Under the pieces are notes generated by a model, which was given only the letters and a program-made list of their open reading frames with translations, searched no databases and was not told where the DNA came from. From Rhizobium sp. NXC24 (lineage in GTDB: Bacteria > Pseudomonadota > Alphaproteobacteria > Rhizobiales > Rhizobiaceae): DNA of 64,000 nucleotides. Both the position numbers and the translations under genes were made by a program. Positions 47,160 to 54,853 of the stretch are shown piece by piece (the stretch's first letter is position 1; the number at the start of each line of letters is the position of its first letter). The stretch lies in the NCBI RefSeq assembly GCF_002944315.1, contig NZ_CP024311.1, positions 1,278,501 to 1,342,500 of the forward strand, written 5' to 3'.

Positions 47160-48050
47160 TCAGCGCACAACCGTGACGCTGGCCTGAGCGATCAGGTTGG
47201 TTGCAGGTGCGGAGGTGCCCTTGTACTTCAGCGTCACGACCTTGTAGCCCTCTCTTTCGAGACGCGACAGTAGGGTTGGCAGCATGGTGGCCGTGCGCTG
47301 GTGGATGTCGTGCATCAGGATGATGCCGCGACCGCGCTTGTACAGTTGGTTCATGGTGCGGGTTACGACGGCTGAGGGCGTCGAGTTGAAATAGTCCTTG
47401 CTGTCGATATCCACATCCATGACGACGAGATCCCGCATGGCGACGGCGGTGCGCAGGTGCTTGGAATCAGCGAGATAGGGGAAGCGGAAGAAGGAAACAT
47501 CCGTACCGATGACCTTGGCAACGGCGTGCTCGCCGCGGGTGATCTCGGCCATTGCCATGTCGAAGCTCATCTTGTCGAGATCGGGATGGCGGAAGGTGTG
47601 GCTGCCGATGGTGTCTCCGTCGGCAAAGACCTTGCGGGCGGTGGCCGGGTGCGCCTCCGCCATCTGGCCGACCATCATGAAGGCCGCCTTGACGCCGAAT
47701 TTGTCGAGCGTGGAGAGGATGCGCTCCGTCTTGCCCGGAGCCGGACCGTCGTCGAAGCTGAGAATGACTTCCTTGTCGTCCAGCTTCAGATCGTGCAGCG
47801 AAGAAACTTCCAGCGTGCGCCCGGCGAGGTGATGCGGACCGCCGTTATCGACCGTCTCCCTGGTTTCAAGCTCGGCGCTGGCCCATTTGGTCGGCTCCAT
47901 TTCGACTGGGTCGTTGGCCTTCAGCGGCTTATGACGCAGCTCTTCCGCTGCAAAACTCGTCTTCAGTGACGCCTCGTTGCCCGGTTTTGTGGCGCAGCCG
48001 GCAAGGGATAGGGATACGGCAAGGCCGGCCAAGAGAAGACGGAAGGTCAT
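47160..48050 (-). CDS. polysaccharide deacetylase lipoprotein
   Basis: A 296-residue NodB-homology (CE4) protein. A lipobox LSLAGC near residue 19 suggests a lipoprotein. The catalytic base motif is ILSFDDGPAP near residue 94, the metal motif GSHTFRHPDL near residue 148, and IILMHDIHQRT near residue 243. These active-site motifs look intact. It should remove N-acetyl groups from peptidoglycan or another polysaccharide in the periplasm; it is not NodB itself by length and signal. Upstream are CtrA-box-like sequences. Confidence 0.9.
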   Translation of the reverse strand: MTFRLLLAGLAVSLSLAGCATKPGNEASLKTSFAAEELRHKPLKANDPVEMEPTKWASAELETRETVDNGGPHHLAGRTLEVSSLHDLKLDDKEVILSFDDGPAPGKTERILSTLDKFGVKAAFMMVGQMAEAHPATARKVFADGDTIGSHTFRHPDLDKMSFDMAMAEITRGEHAVAKVIGTDVSFFRFPYLADSKHLRTAVAMRDLVVMDVDIDSKDYFNSTPSAVVTRTMNQLYKRGRGIILMHDIHQRTATMLPTLLSRLEREGYKVVTLKYKGTSAPATNLIAQASVTVVR

Positions 48051-48107
48051 GGGAATCGCTCAACAATATAGGTCAATGAATGTTGGGCGTATTTTTTCCG
48101 ATTATGG

Positions 48108-48155
48108 TTAATGATCGGTTAGGATTGACGCACGGATGCCGAGGGAATTAACCAT
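48108..48155 (-). promoter_or_regulatory. CtrA-box-like sequences upstream of the deacetylase gene
   Basis: TTAATGATCGGTTAG at 48108-48122 is TTAA-N7-TTAG, one mismatch from the CtrA consensus TTAA-N7-TTAA. TTAACCAT at 48148-48155 matches the known half-site. They lie 58-105 bp before the deacetylase start. Short AT-rich matches can arise by chance. Confidence 0.35.
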
Positions 48156-48244
48156 TTGAAGAGGGCTGCGCGTCCTTCCGAACGAGCAAGACCGCTCCGA
48201 TATTTTGGATATAAGGCATCCGTTTGTTGGTGATGCGGGATGCT

Positions 48245-50134
48245 CTAGCCGGCCATCCCGCTTTCATATTCAGACGAAAGCTCAAGCCATTGCTCTTCCG
48301 CGGCTGCAAGCTTTTCCGCCGCGTCGGAGCGTTGCTTGGCTTTCTCGGCCGCCTTTGCAGGTGCCTTCTCATAGAGGGCGGGATCTGCAAGTTCCGCATC
48401 AAGCGCCTGAATCAGTTTCTCCAGCTTGCCGGTCAAGGATTCGATTTCGTTGATCTTTTTCTTGAGCGGTGCCAGCGAGGCGCGGCGGTCGGCATTGAGC
48501 TTGCGCTGATCCGCCTTGGAGACGGAATCGTCAGCGCCATTGGTCTTACCCTTGTCGTCCCTCGGCTTGGGACTGGCGACGACGAGGCTGCGATAGTCCT
48601 CCAGGTCGCCGTCGAAGGTGGCAACCGTGCCGTCGCGCACGAGCCACAGCTGGTCGACAGTGGCCTCGATGAGGTGGCGATCGTGCGAAATCAGGATGAC
48701 CGCGCCGGAATAGTCGTTCAGCGCCTGAATCAGCGCATTGCGGCTGTCGATGTCGAGATGGTTGGTCGGTTCGTCGAGGATCAGAAGATTCGGTGCATCG
48801 AAGGCGGCAAGCCCCATCAACAGCCGCGCTTTCTCGCCGCCGGAGAGATCCTTCACCTGCGTGTCCATCTTCTCGGTCGCAAGGCCCATCTGGGCGACGC
48901 GGGCGCGCACCTTCGCTTCCGGCGCGTCGGGCATGCGGCGCCGCACATGCTCGACGGCGGTCTGGTTGGGCACGAGATCGTCAAGCTGATGCTGGGCAAA
49001 GAAGCCGATCTTCAGGTTCGGCGCCAGCTTCACATCGCCGCTTTCGGCATCGAGGCGGCCGGAGACGAATTTCGCGAAGGTGGACTTGCCGTTGCCGTTG
49101 GAGCCGAGCAGGGCGATGCGGTCGTCGGCGTCGATGCGCAGGTTGAGGCGTTTCAGGATCGGCTTGCCGGGCTCGTAGCCGACCGCGCCGCCAGTGACGG
49201 CGATGATCGGCGACGCTGCCTGCTTTTCCGGCTCCGGAAAGCTGAAGCCCATCACATGATCTTCGATGACGGCGGCGACCGTGCCCATGCGTTCCAGCGC
49301 CTTGACACGCGATTGCGCCTGCCGGGCCTTGGTTGCCTTGGCCTTGAAGCGATCGATGAAACTCTGCAGGTGCTTGCGCGCCGCCTCGTTCTTCGCCTTC
49401 GCCTTCATCTGCAGCTCGTCGGCCTCCGCCTTTTGCCGCTCGAACTGGTCGTAGGAGCCGCGATAGAAGGTCAGCTTCTTTTGATCGAGATGGACGATGG
49501 AATTGACGGCCGTGTTCAGAAGATCGCGGTCATGCGAGATGATGATGACCGTGTGCGGATAGCGGCGGATGTAATCTTCCAGCCAGAGCGTGCCTTCGAG
49601 GTCGAGATAGTTGGTCGGCTCGTCGAGCAGCAGCAGGTCCGGCTCGGAGAAAAGTACCGCTGCGAGCGCCACGCGCATGCGCCAGCCGCCGGAAAAGGAG
49701 GAGGCGGGTCGGTGCTGTGCCTCATGGTCAAAGCCGAGGCCGGCGAGAATGCTGGCGGCGCGCGCTTCGGCCGAATGGGCGCCGATATCGGCAAGGCGCG
49801 TCTGGATGTCGGCGATGCGATGCGGATCGGTCGCCGTTTCGGCTTCCGTGAGCAGGGCGGTGCGTTCCTTGTCGGCCTTCAGAACGATCTCGATCAGCGG
49901 CTCCTCGGTACCCGGCGCTTCCTGCGCCACCTGGCCGATGCGGGCATTGCGCGGAATGGAGACCGAGCCGCTTTCGGCGGCAAGATCGCCGGTGATCACA
50001 CGGAACAATGTCGACTTGCCGGCGCCGTTCTTGCCGACAAGCCCCGCCTTCGTGCCCGCCGGAAGCGTCACGCTGGCATGGTCGATGAGGAGGCGGCCGG
50101 CAATGCGGGCGGAAAGATCGGAAATCGAAATCAT
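48245..50134 (-). CDS. ABC-F family ATPase
   Basis: A 629-residue soluble protein with two ABC domains and no membrane segments. Walker A motifs are GLVGKNGAGKSTLFRV and LLGSNGNGKSTFAKF. Signatures are SGGWRMRVAL and LSGGEKARLLMG. The linker between them is rich in Lys/Arg/Ala, and a charged coiled coil forms the last 90 residues, as in Uup/YheS-like members. ABC-F proteins act on ribosomes, resolving stalled or antibiotic-bound states. The ATG at 50134 (MISISDLSARIAGRLL) is the family start; the frame is open further upstream. Confidence 0.94.
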   Translation of the reverse strand: MISISDLSARIAGRLLIDHASVTLPAGTKAGLVGKNGAGKSTLFRVITGDLAAESGSVSIPRNARIGQVAQEAPGTEEPLIEIVLKADKERTALLTEAETATDPHRIADIQTRLADIGAHSAEARAASILAGLGFDHEAQHRPASSFSGGWRMRVALAAVLFSEPDLLLLDEPTNYLDLEGTLWLEDYIRRYPHTVIIISHDRDLLNTAVNSIVHLDQKKLTFYRGSYDQFERQKAEADELQMKAKAKNEAARKHLQSFIDRFKAKATKARQAQSRVKALERMGTVAAVIEDHVMGFSFPEPEKQAASPIIAVTGGAVGYEPGKPILKRLNLRIDADDRIALLGSNGNGKSTFAKFVSGRLDAESGDVKLAPNLKIGFFAQHQLDDLVPNQTAVEHVRRRMPDAPEAKVRARVAQMGLATEKMDTQVKDLSGGEKARLLMGLAAFDAPNLLILDEPTNHLDIDSRNALIQALNDYSGAVILISHDRHLIEATVDQLWLVRDGTVATFDGDLEDYRSLVVASPKPRDDKGKTNGADDSVSKADQRKLNADRRASLAPLKKKINEIESLTGKLEKLIQALDAELADPALYEKAPAKAAEKAKQRSDAAEKLAAAEEQWLELSSEYESGMAG

Positions 50135-50181
50135 GGCGCGGTTTTGGCCGAACTCCGCGCCGAAGGCAAGAGCCGGAGCGC

Positions 50182-50688
50182 TTAGGCGCGGGTGCCGCCC
50201 GCTCGCGACGGCAGGCCGGCGCAGTCTCTCAGCCGCTCCGTCAGCTCGGTTTCGTAAAGCAGCAGGTTGCTCAGTGACGCGTTGAGACTGTCCATGGCGG
50301 CGGCGACATGCGGCGCCGTTTCGATCTCGCGGGCAAAGCACTGTTTCTTCATCAGCCCCTCAGCCAGTTGCGCGGCGACTTCGCGCAGCATCTCGGCCGC
50401 ATCCGCCTCGGATTTCCGCGCGACCAGGCCGCAATGGCTGACGAGGCGATGTTTCAAGCCGATATCGTCGAGGCTGGCTTGCGAGGGGGCGGGGCCAAGC
50501 GCTGCGATCTCGCTGGCGATCTTGCGATCCGAACCGTGGAGCGCTTCATGGAAAAGCTGGTAATTGCGCGGCAGGGCTTTGACTTTCAGCTTGGCCATAT
50601 GGCGGCCGATCATCTCGAGGTCGGTCGCTGCCTCGATGTCGTCATTGCCGATGGGATATGCTGAAACACCTGCCTGCGAACTCTTCAT
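50182..50688 (-). CDS. stand-alone protein resembling the N-terminal region of rhizobial GGDEF proteins
   Basis: A 168-residue protein. KLKVKALPRNYQLFHEALHG near residue 33 and LDDIGLKHRLVSHCGLVARK near residue 73 recall the N-terminal region that precedes the GGDEF domain in rhizobial/agrobacterial diguanylate cyclases. Here the frame ends normally at 50182 with no GGDEF domain, and no decayed GGDEF remnant is seen before the ABC-F gene. It could be a truncated paralogue or a stand-alone dimerisation/sensor module. The resemblance is from memory. It lies 47 bp upstream of the ABC-F start, same strand. Confidence 0.75.
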   Translation of the reverse strand: MKSSQAGVSAYPIGNDDIEAATDLEMIGRHMAKLKVKALPRNYQLFHEALHGSDRKIASEIAALGPAPSQASLDDIGLKHRLVSHCGLVARKSEADAAEMLREVAAQLAEGLMKKQCFAREIETAPHVAAAMDSLNASLSNLLLYETELTERLRDCAGLPSRAGGTRA

Positions 50689-50848
50689 GCCTGCTCTCTG
50701 ATGATCCGCTACCTGATATATTTCGCAAATTGCAGGTGCGCAGGTTAAGGCAACATGAACAGAACGTCATACTGGCGGGATATTGCAATAAAATTAGACA
50801 GTCGAACAACGCCAAACTGTATTGGGGAATGCTGGCTCGCGCCCTGCT

Positions 50849-51358
50849 TCACATCCAGCGCTTTCCGTCCGTGCGCACGAAATAAATCAGATCGAGACTT
50901 AGCGACGGTTTGCCCATTGCCGTCAGTATCATGTGGCATTGGCCGCGGTGGTGGGTCTGATGGTTGAAGAAATGAGTGAGCGCCGGCATCAACGGATGGG
51001 TGATGACACCTGGCCGGGTAATCGGCGTGTAGGTGATGTCGGCAGCAAGCGCCTCATCATCGAGCGTGTCCATCCAATCGATGATGCGCCGGTCCTCAGC
51101 CTCGCGAGCGGCACGAAGATCCGTAAGATTGTCGTGCAATATGATGTCCAAGGCTGCCGGCATTTCGCCGATGCCGGTGAAGCGATGCATCCAGGCGCGA
51201 TCGCCGACCAGAATGTGATTGAGCGTGCCGTGCAGCGAGCCGAAAAAGGCGCCTCGGTCCTCGCGATACTCGGCATCGCTGAGCTCAGCGGCGGCATCGT
51301 AAAGCAGGGCGTTGGCCCAGCGGTTGTAATCGGCGAACATTCTGTAATGTCTCAGCAT
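50849..51358 (-). CDS. DinB family protein
   Basis: A 169-residue four-helix-bundle DinB/YfiT-like protein. The three presumed metal His are in TLNHILVGDRAWMHR and HFFNHQTHHRGQCHMIL. It starts MLRHYRMFADYNRWANALLY at 51358; the frame extends to 51388. The fold binds a divalent metal and is found in thiol-transferases and damage-inducible proteins; the reaction is not predictable. No relation to DNA polymerase IV. Confidence 0.92.
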   Translation of the reverse strand: MLRHYRMFADYNRWANALLYDAAAELSDAEYREDRGAFFGSLHGTLNHILVGDRAWMHRFTGIGEMPAALDIILHDNLTDLRAAREAEDRRIIDWMDTLDDEALAADITYTPITRPGVITHPLMPALTHFFNHQTHHRGQCHMILTAMGKPSLSLDLIYFVRTDGKRWM

Positions 51359-51537
51359 CCCGGCCTTCCTCCAAAAGCAATGAAGCAAGCATAAAATGGA
51401 AAGGAGTAAATGGGGCTGATGGCGCCCACGAAATTTGCTGATGGGTTGTCAACTGGCCGTCAGTCTCGCTCCGAATCGGGCATCCTGAGTGTGACAGCAG
51501 CGTGAAATTGGCGCGTCCCCCTTGTTTTCAGGCTGTG

Positions 51538-51562
51538 GGGCGGGTAAAGACCGCCCACTTTT
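51538..51562 (+). terminator. terminator-like hairpin in the ndk leader
   Basis: GGGCGG (51538-51543), 7-nt loop, CCGCCC (51551-51556), then ACTTTTCTCT. It lies 24-48 nt before the ndk ATG, and no plus-strand gene precedes it. It may end a short leader RNA or act as an attenuator; it could also be a simple mRNA-stability hairpin. Confidence 0.5.
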
Positions 51563-51585
51563 CTCTGACGACAAGGACGTGACCC

Positions 51586-52008
51586 ATGGCGATTGAACGC
51601 ACTTTTTCGATGATCAAGCCGGACGCAACCAAGCGTAACCTGACCGGCGCCATCACCAAGATTTTTGAGGACAATGGCCTGCGCGTCATCGCTTCCAAGC
51701 GCGTTTGGATGAGCAAGCGCGAAGCCGAAGGCTTCTACGCCGTTCATAAGGACCGTCCCTTCTTCGGCGAGCTCGTCGAAGGCATGACCTCCGGCCCGAC
51801 CGTCGTTCAGGTTCTGGAAGGCGAAGGCGCCATCCTGAAGAACCGCGAAATCATGGGCGCGACCAACCCGGCCAACGCTGCCGAAGGCACGATCCGCAAG
51901 ATCCATGCTCTGTCGATCGGCGAAAACTCCGTTCACGGCTCGGACGCTCCGGAAACCGCTGCGATCGAAATCGCCTACTGGTTCTCCGAAACCGAAATCG
52001 TCGGCTGA
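51586..52008 (+). CDS. ndk: nucleoside diphosphate kinase
   Basis: A 140-residue enzyme that balances NTP pools by phosphate exchange through a His intermediate. It starts [20 protein letters not shown], and the active-site His is in [20 protein letters not shown] near residue 117. Length and motifs are standard. A terminator-like hairpin lies in its leader, and a terminator follows it. Confidence 0.98.
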   Translation: MAIERTFSMIKPDATKRNLTGAITKIFEDNGLRVIASKRVWMSKREAEGFYAVHKDRPFFGELVEGMTSGPTVVQVLEGEGAILKNREIMGATNPANAAEGTIRKIHALSIGENSVHGSDAPETAAIEIAYWFSETEIVG

Positions 52009-52053
52009 ATCAGTCATTCAGCCTGCGCGCTGAAGCAATTGAATTCATAGAAG

Positions 52054-52082
52054 AAAGCCGGGGTCTTGCGCTCCGGCTTTTT
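52054..52082. terminator. terminator between ndk and the lipoprotein gene
   Basis: An 8-bp stem, AAAGCCGG (52054-52061) and CCGGCTTT (52073-52080), followed by TT, between convergent genes. Confidence 0.8.
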
Positions 52083-52591
52083 CATGCCGGGCAGGCCTGG
52101 TCGTGGCCATAGTCTATGCTGCCATCGGCTTTGAAGACATCCGGGTTCTTTGTATAGCTCGGGCCGACCACGAGCGGCCTCGTCGGCAGCACGGTCTGGT
52201 CGAGATCGGATTTCACCTCGGTCTTGATGATCTGGATCGTCTTGTCGCTGGCATCGACCAGCTTGATCGAGACGGAATAGGGGCGGTCCTTTCGCACGCA
52301 GCGCAGATCCGGGCTTTCGAGCGTGATCTTGTCCCAGAACGTATAGATCTTCTCCCGCACCACCAGTGGATCGCCGCCCATCGGGTTTTCGAATTCTGCG
52401 ACCGCCGTCGTGCCCTCCGGGATCGGCGCGATCTTCTTCAGCGTGATCATGTAGCTCGCGCTCGCGACGCGATAGTTGAAGACGAAGAGCCGGCCGCTGA
52501 GTTCGGTCGGACCGTTGTCGGCCTGCCGCTGACAGCCGGCAAGCGCAAGGCCCGCAATTGCGGCCATCAAGACGATCGCCTGGGTTCTCAT
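52082..52591 (-). CDS. hypothetical lipoprotein
   Basis: A 169-residue exported protein of unknown function. The signal MRTQAIVLMAAIAGLALAGC ends in a lipobox with Cys20. The mature part has alternating strand-like segments (SGRLFVFNYRVASASYMITL) and two further Cys (DLRC and QACPA), which could form a disulfide. The ATG at 52591 overlaps the stop of the CGNR gene by 4 nt, so the two are translationally coupled. I do not recognise a named domain. Confidence 0.75.
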   Translation of the reverse strand: MRTQAIVLMAAIAGLALAGCQRQADNGPTELSGRLFVFNYRVASASYMITLKKIAPIPEGTTAVAEFENPMGGDPLVVREKIYTFWDKITLESPDLRCVRKDRPYSVSIKLVDASDKTIQIIKTEVKSDLDQTVLPTRPLVVGPSYTKNPDVFKADGSIDYGHDQACPA

Positions 52592-53139
52592 GGCGCACTC
52601 TCCTCCTTCTTGCGGCGATAGTGCCGGTTCGCCTTGGCGCGGTTGCCGCAGACCGCCATGTCGCACCAGGCCCGGCTTTTGTTCTTGCTGCGGTCGATGA
52701 ACAGCCAGCCGCAGTTGCGGCAGATTTTCATGCGGTCCGGATCAGGCATGGCAATGAGCCGCAGCGTCGAATGCACCGTCGCGGCGTCGAGCCCATCGGG
52801 CGAGGTGGCCCGACGCAGCACCTTCGACAGCGCCTCCAGCAGATCGGCCAACAGCGCGTCGGCGTCACGGTCGAGGATGCGGGCGCGAAAATAGCGATCG
52901 ATCGCTTCACGCAGATCGAGAAAGCCGGATCTATTCTCCTGCCTCACCGGCAGGATATCGCCGAACAAGGCCCGCTCGGCGCAGAAATTCATCGCCGCTT
53001 TCGGAAAGCTTTCCATCTGCCCCGGCGCCTCGAAACGATCGGTGCGCCGCTCATCGTCGTGGCGCATTATGACGCTGTTGGCGACGTCCAGCGCCAGTGC
53101 GCCGCCGGAAAACCGATGTGGGGTCCAGGAAAAGCTCAT
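52588..53139 (-). CDS. CGNR zinc finger (ABATE domain) putative transcription regulator
   Basis: A 183-residue protein. The N-terminal ABATE-like domain (GGALALDVANSVIMRHDDE) is followed by a C-terminal CGNR finger: ICRNCGWLFIDRSKNKSRAW, then CDMAVCGNRAKANRHY. This family is viewed as ligand-sensing, DNA-binding regulators, with little experimental work. The ATG at 53139 is used; an in-frame TTG lies at 53145. A TATAAT box at 53152-53147 (minus strand) is 7 nt from this ATG, so the mRNA may be leaderless. A perfect palindrome overlaps the box. The lipoprotein gene is coupled behind it. Confidence 0.88.
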   Translation of the reverse strand: MSFSWTPHRFSGGALALDVANSVIMRHDDERRTDRFEAPGQMESFPKAAMNFCAERALFGDILPVRQENRSGFLDLREAIDRYFRARILDRDADALLADLLEALSKVLRRATSPDGLDAATVHSTLRLIAMPDPDRMKICRNCGWLFIDRSKNKSRAWCDMAVCGNRAKANRHYRRKKEESAP

Positions 53140-53146
53140 GCTCAAA

Positions 53147-53182
53147 ATTATAACTAGTAAAATGGATTTTACTAGTTACTAT
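53147..53182. promoter_or_regulatory. perfect 28-bp palindromic operator between CGNR gene and permease
   Basis: TAACTAGTAAAAT (53151-53163), GG, then the exact complement ATTTTACTAGTTA (53166-53178). It overlaps the minus-strand -10 box TATAAT (53152-53147) of the CGNR gene and a possible plus-strand -10 TACTAT (53177-53182) of the permease. The position suits autorepression and control of both genes by the CGNR protein. Binding is inference. Confidence 0.7.
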
Positions 53183-53203
53183 TCGTCGATATCCGGAGGT
53201 TCC

Positions 53204-54100
53204 ATGGCCTATCTCCTGCAGCAATTGGCAAATGCCGTTCCGCTTGCCGCACTCTATGCGGCGCTGGCTTTCGGCTATGCCGTTGCTTTCGGTGTGATGA
53301 AGCGGGCCGATATCACCTATGGCGCGCTGTTCGCCTTTGCCGGCCAGATGCTGGTCCTGTTCACCGACGTCGGCTACACGAGGATGTTTCTCATTCTTCC
53401 GGCCGCACTCGCCTTCGGCGCTGTCATTGCGCTCGCCTATACGCTGGGGACGAGCTTCCTCATCGGCCGTTCGGTCATGCTGCCGCTGTCGCGCAAATCG
53501 CCCAATACGATCATCGTCGCAGCCCTCGGAATGATGATCATATTGATGGAGACTGCGCGACTGGCCTCCAATACACGCGGTATTTGGCTACCGCCTTTCC
53601 TCAATGAGATGATCGTCTTCTGGGACAGCGGCAATTTCCGGGTGACGCTGACCGAGATCCAGCTCATCAATACGGCGCTAATGGTTGTGGTGATCCTCGG
53701 GGGCGCCTATGTGCTGAGATATACCGGATGGGGGCGCATCTGGCGGGCGGTGACGGATGATGCGCTGGCGGCCGAGCTTTGCGGCACAAGTGCCAACCGC
53801 GTCTTTCTCCTGGCGTATATGGCCTCGGCATTGGTCGCAACCGCCTGCGGCCTGCTGGCGACTTGCTATTACGGCACGATGGATTTCGGCGCCGGGCTGA
53901 TGTTCGGGCTGAAGGTGCTGATGATTGCCGCTGTCGGCGGTTATTCCGATCCGCTGAAATCGGCGGGTGGCGCGGCATTGCTCGGCCTTTTCGAGACCAT
54001 GTGGGGCGCCTACGGGCCGTTCCTCTGGCGCGATTTCGTGATCTTCTCGTTGCTCGTCCTGCTGCTGGTGTTGAGCCGGCGGGAGCGTGTGGCCCCGTAG
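53204..54100 (+). CDS. LivH-type ABC transporter permease (orphan)
   Basis: A 298-residue polytopic protein of the branched-chain amino acid permease family, with about eight hydrophobic segments. AFGYAVAFGVMKRADITYGA near residue 20, followed by LFAFAGQM, is the LivH signature region, and GWGRIWRAVTDDALAAELCG and GLMFGLKVLMIAAVGGYSDP are also family features. The ATG at 53204 follows GGAGGT. No LivM, LivG, LivF or binding-protein gene is nearby, so it needs partners from elsewhere or has a different role. It is divergent from the CGNR gene across the palindrome. Confidence 0.88.
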   Translation: MAYLLQQLANAVPLAALYAALAFGYAVAFGVMKRADITYGALFAFAGQMLVLFTDVGYTRMFLILPAALAFGAVIALAYTLGTSFLIGRSVMLPLSRKSPNTIIVAALGMMIILMETARLASNTRGIWLPPFLNEMIVFWDSGNFRVTLTEIQLINTALMVVVILGGAYVLRYTGWGRIWRAVTDDALAAELCGTSANRVFLLAYMASALVATACGLLATCYYGTMDFGAGLMFGLKVLMIAAVGGYSDPLKSAGGAALLGLFETMWGAYGPFLWRDFVIFSLLVLLLVLSRRERVAP

Positions 54101-54119
54101 AGCAATTGCGCTCTAAAGC

Positions 54120-54599
54120 CTATTCTTTATCGGCCCATTTGGCCCGCGCGGCATCGTCCGCATCCTTGGCCGAAACCCAATCGCCTTGCCTGCCGTCTTT
54201 TGCATGTTCCTTCTTCCAGAAGGGCGCCGAAGTCTTCAAAAAGTCCATGACGAAATTGGCGCCGTCAAAGGCAGCTTGCCGATGCGAGGCGGCGGCGATG
54301 ACGAGGACGATGTTTTCTCCCGGCGCAATTTTGCCGTAGCGATGGATGGCGGTCAGGCCGCGAAGCTCGAAGCGTTCGATGGCGAGCGTCGCGATGCGGG
54401 TGATTTCCGCCTCCGCCATGCCGGGATAGTGTTCGAGTTCGAGAGCGTCGAGCATGCCGCCTTCGTCGCGGCAGAGGCCGGAAAAGGTCACGACAGCGCC
54501 GATATCATGCCGTCCTTCGGTCAGGCGGTCGATCTCGGCCTGAAGGTCGAAATCGTCGCTTTGAACCCTGACAAACGGCCCGGCAGCCATGGTCGTCAC
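54120..54599 (-). CDS. moaE: molybdopterin synthase catalytic subunit
   Basis: A 159-residue MoaE, which with MoaD puts sulfur into precursor Z to make molybdopterin. GAVVTFSGLCRDEGG near residue 32, GLTAIHRYGKIAPGENIVLV near residue 80, and SAPFWKKEHAKDG with catalytic Lys residues are typical. Its start overlaps the moaD stop by 4 nt. It is the last gene of the SDR-uvrC-pgsA-moaD-moaE run. Confidence 0.97.
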   Translation of the reverse strand: MTTMAAGPFVRVQSDDFDLQAEIDRLTEGRHDIGAVVTFSGLCRDEGGMLDALELEHYPGMAEAEITRIATLAIERFELRGLTAIHRYGKIAPGENIVLVIAAASHRQAAFDGANFVMDFLKTSAPFWKKEHAKDGRQGDWVSAKDADDAARAKWADKE

Positions 54600-54853
54600 C
54601 CACCCGTCATCGGCGGGAACAATCCAATCTCGCGCGCCCCGGCAATCGGTTCGTCATGATCGGCATGTTCCATATCGATGGCGACGCGGATCGCCTCCGG
54701 AAATTGAAGCGCCGTCTCGTATTCCTCGCCCAAGCTCTTCAAATGATTCAAGAGATCGCCAACGGTGATCACCTCGGCGGGAAGAGAAATCTCTTCTTCT
54801 CCCTTGCCAATCCGCTCACGTACCCAGGCGAAATAGACGAGCTTCGTCATCAT
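54596..54853 (-). CDS. moaD: molybdopterin synthase sulfur carrier subunit
   Basis: An 85-residue ubiquitin-fold MoaD ending in the essential Gly-Gly (LFPPMTGG), which is activated to the thiocarboxylate. The start MMTKLVYFAWVRERIGKGEE is family-like. It overlaps both neighbours by 4 nt: pgsA upstream and moaE downstream. Confidence 0.97.
   Translation of the reverse strand: MMTKLVYFAWVRERIGKGEEEISLPAEVITVGDLLNHLKSLGEEYETALQFPEAIRVAIDMEHADHDEPIAGAREIGLFPPMTGG

Noticed and set aside
48224-50185. A 653-codon open frame on the plus strand opposite the ABC-F gene
   Set aside because: It is antisense to two clear ABC domains and has no recognisable product or ribosome site.
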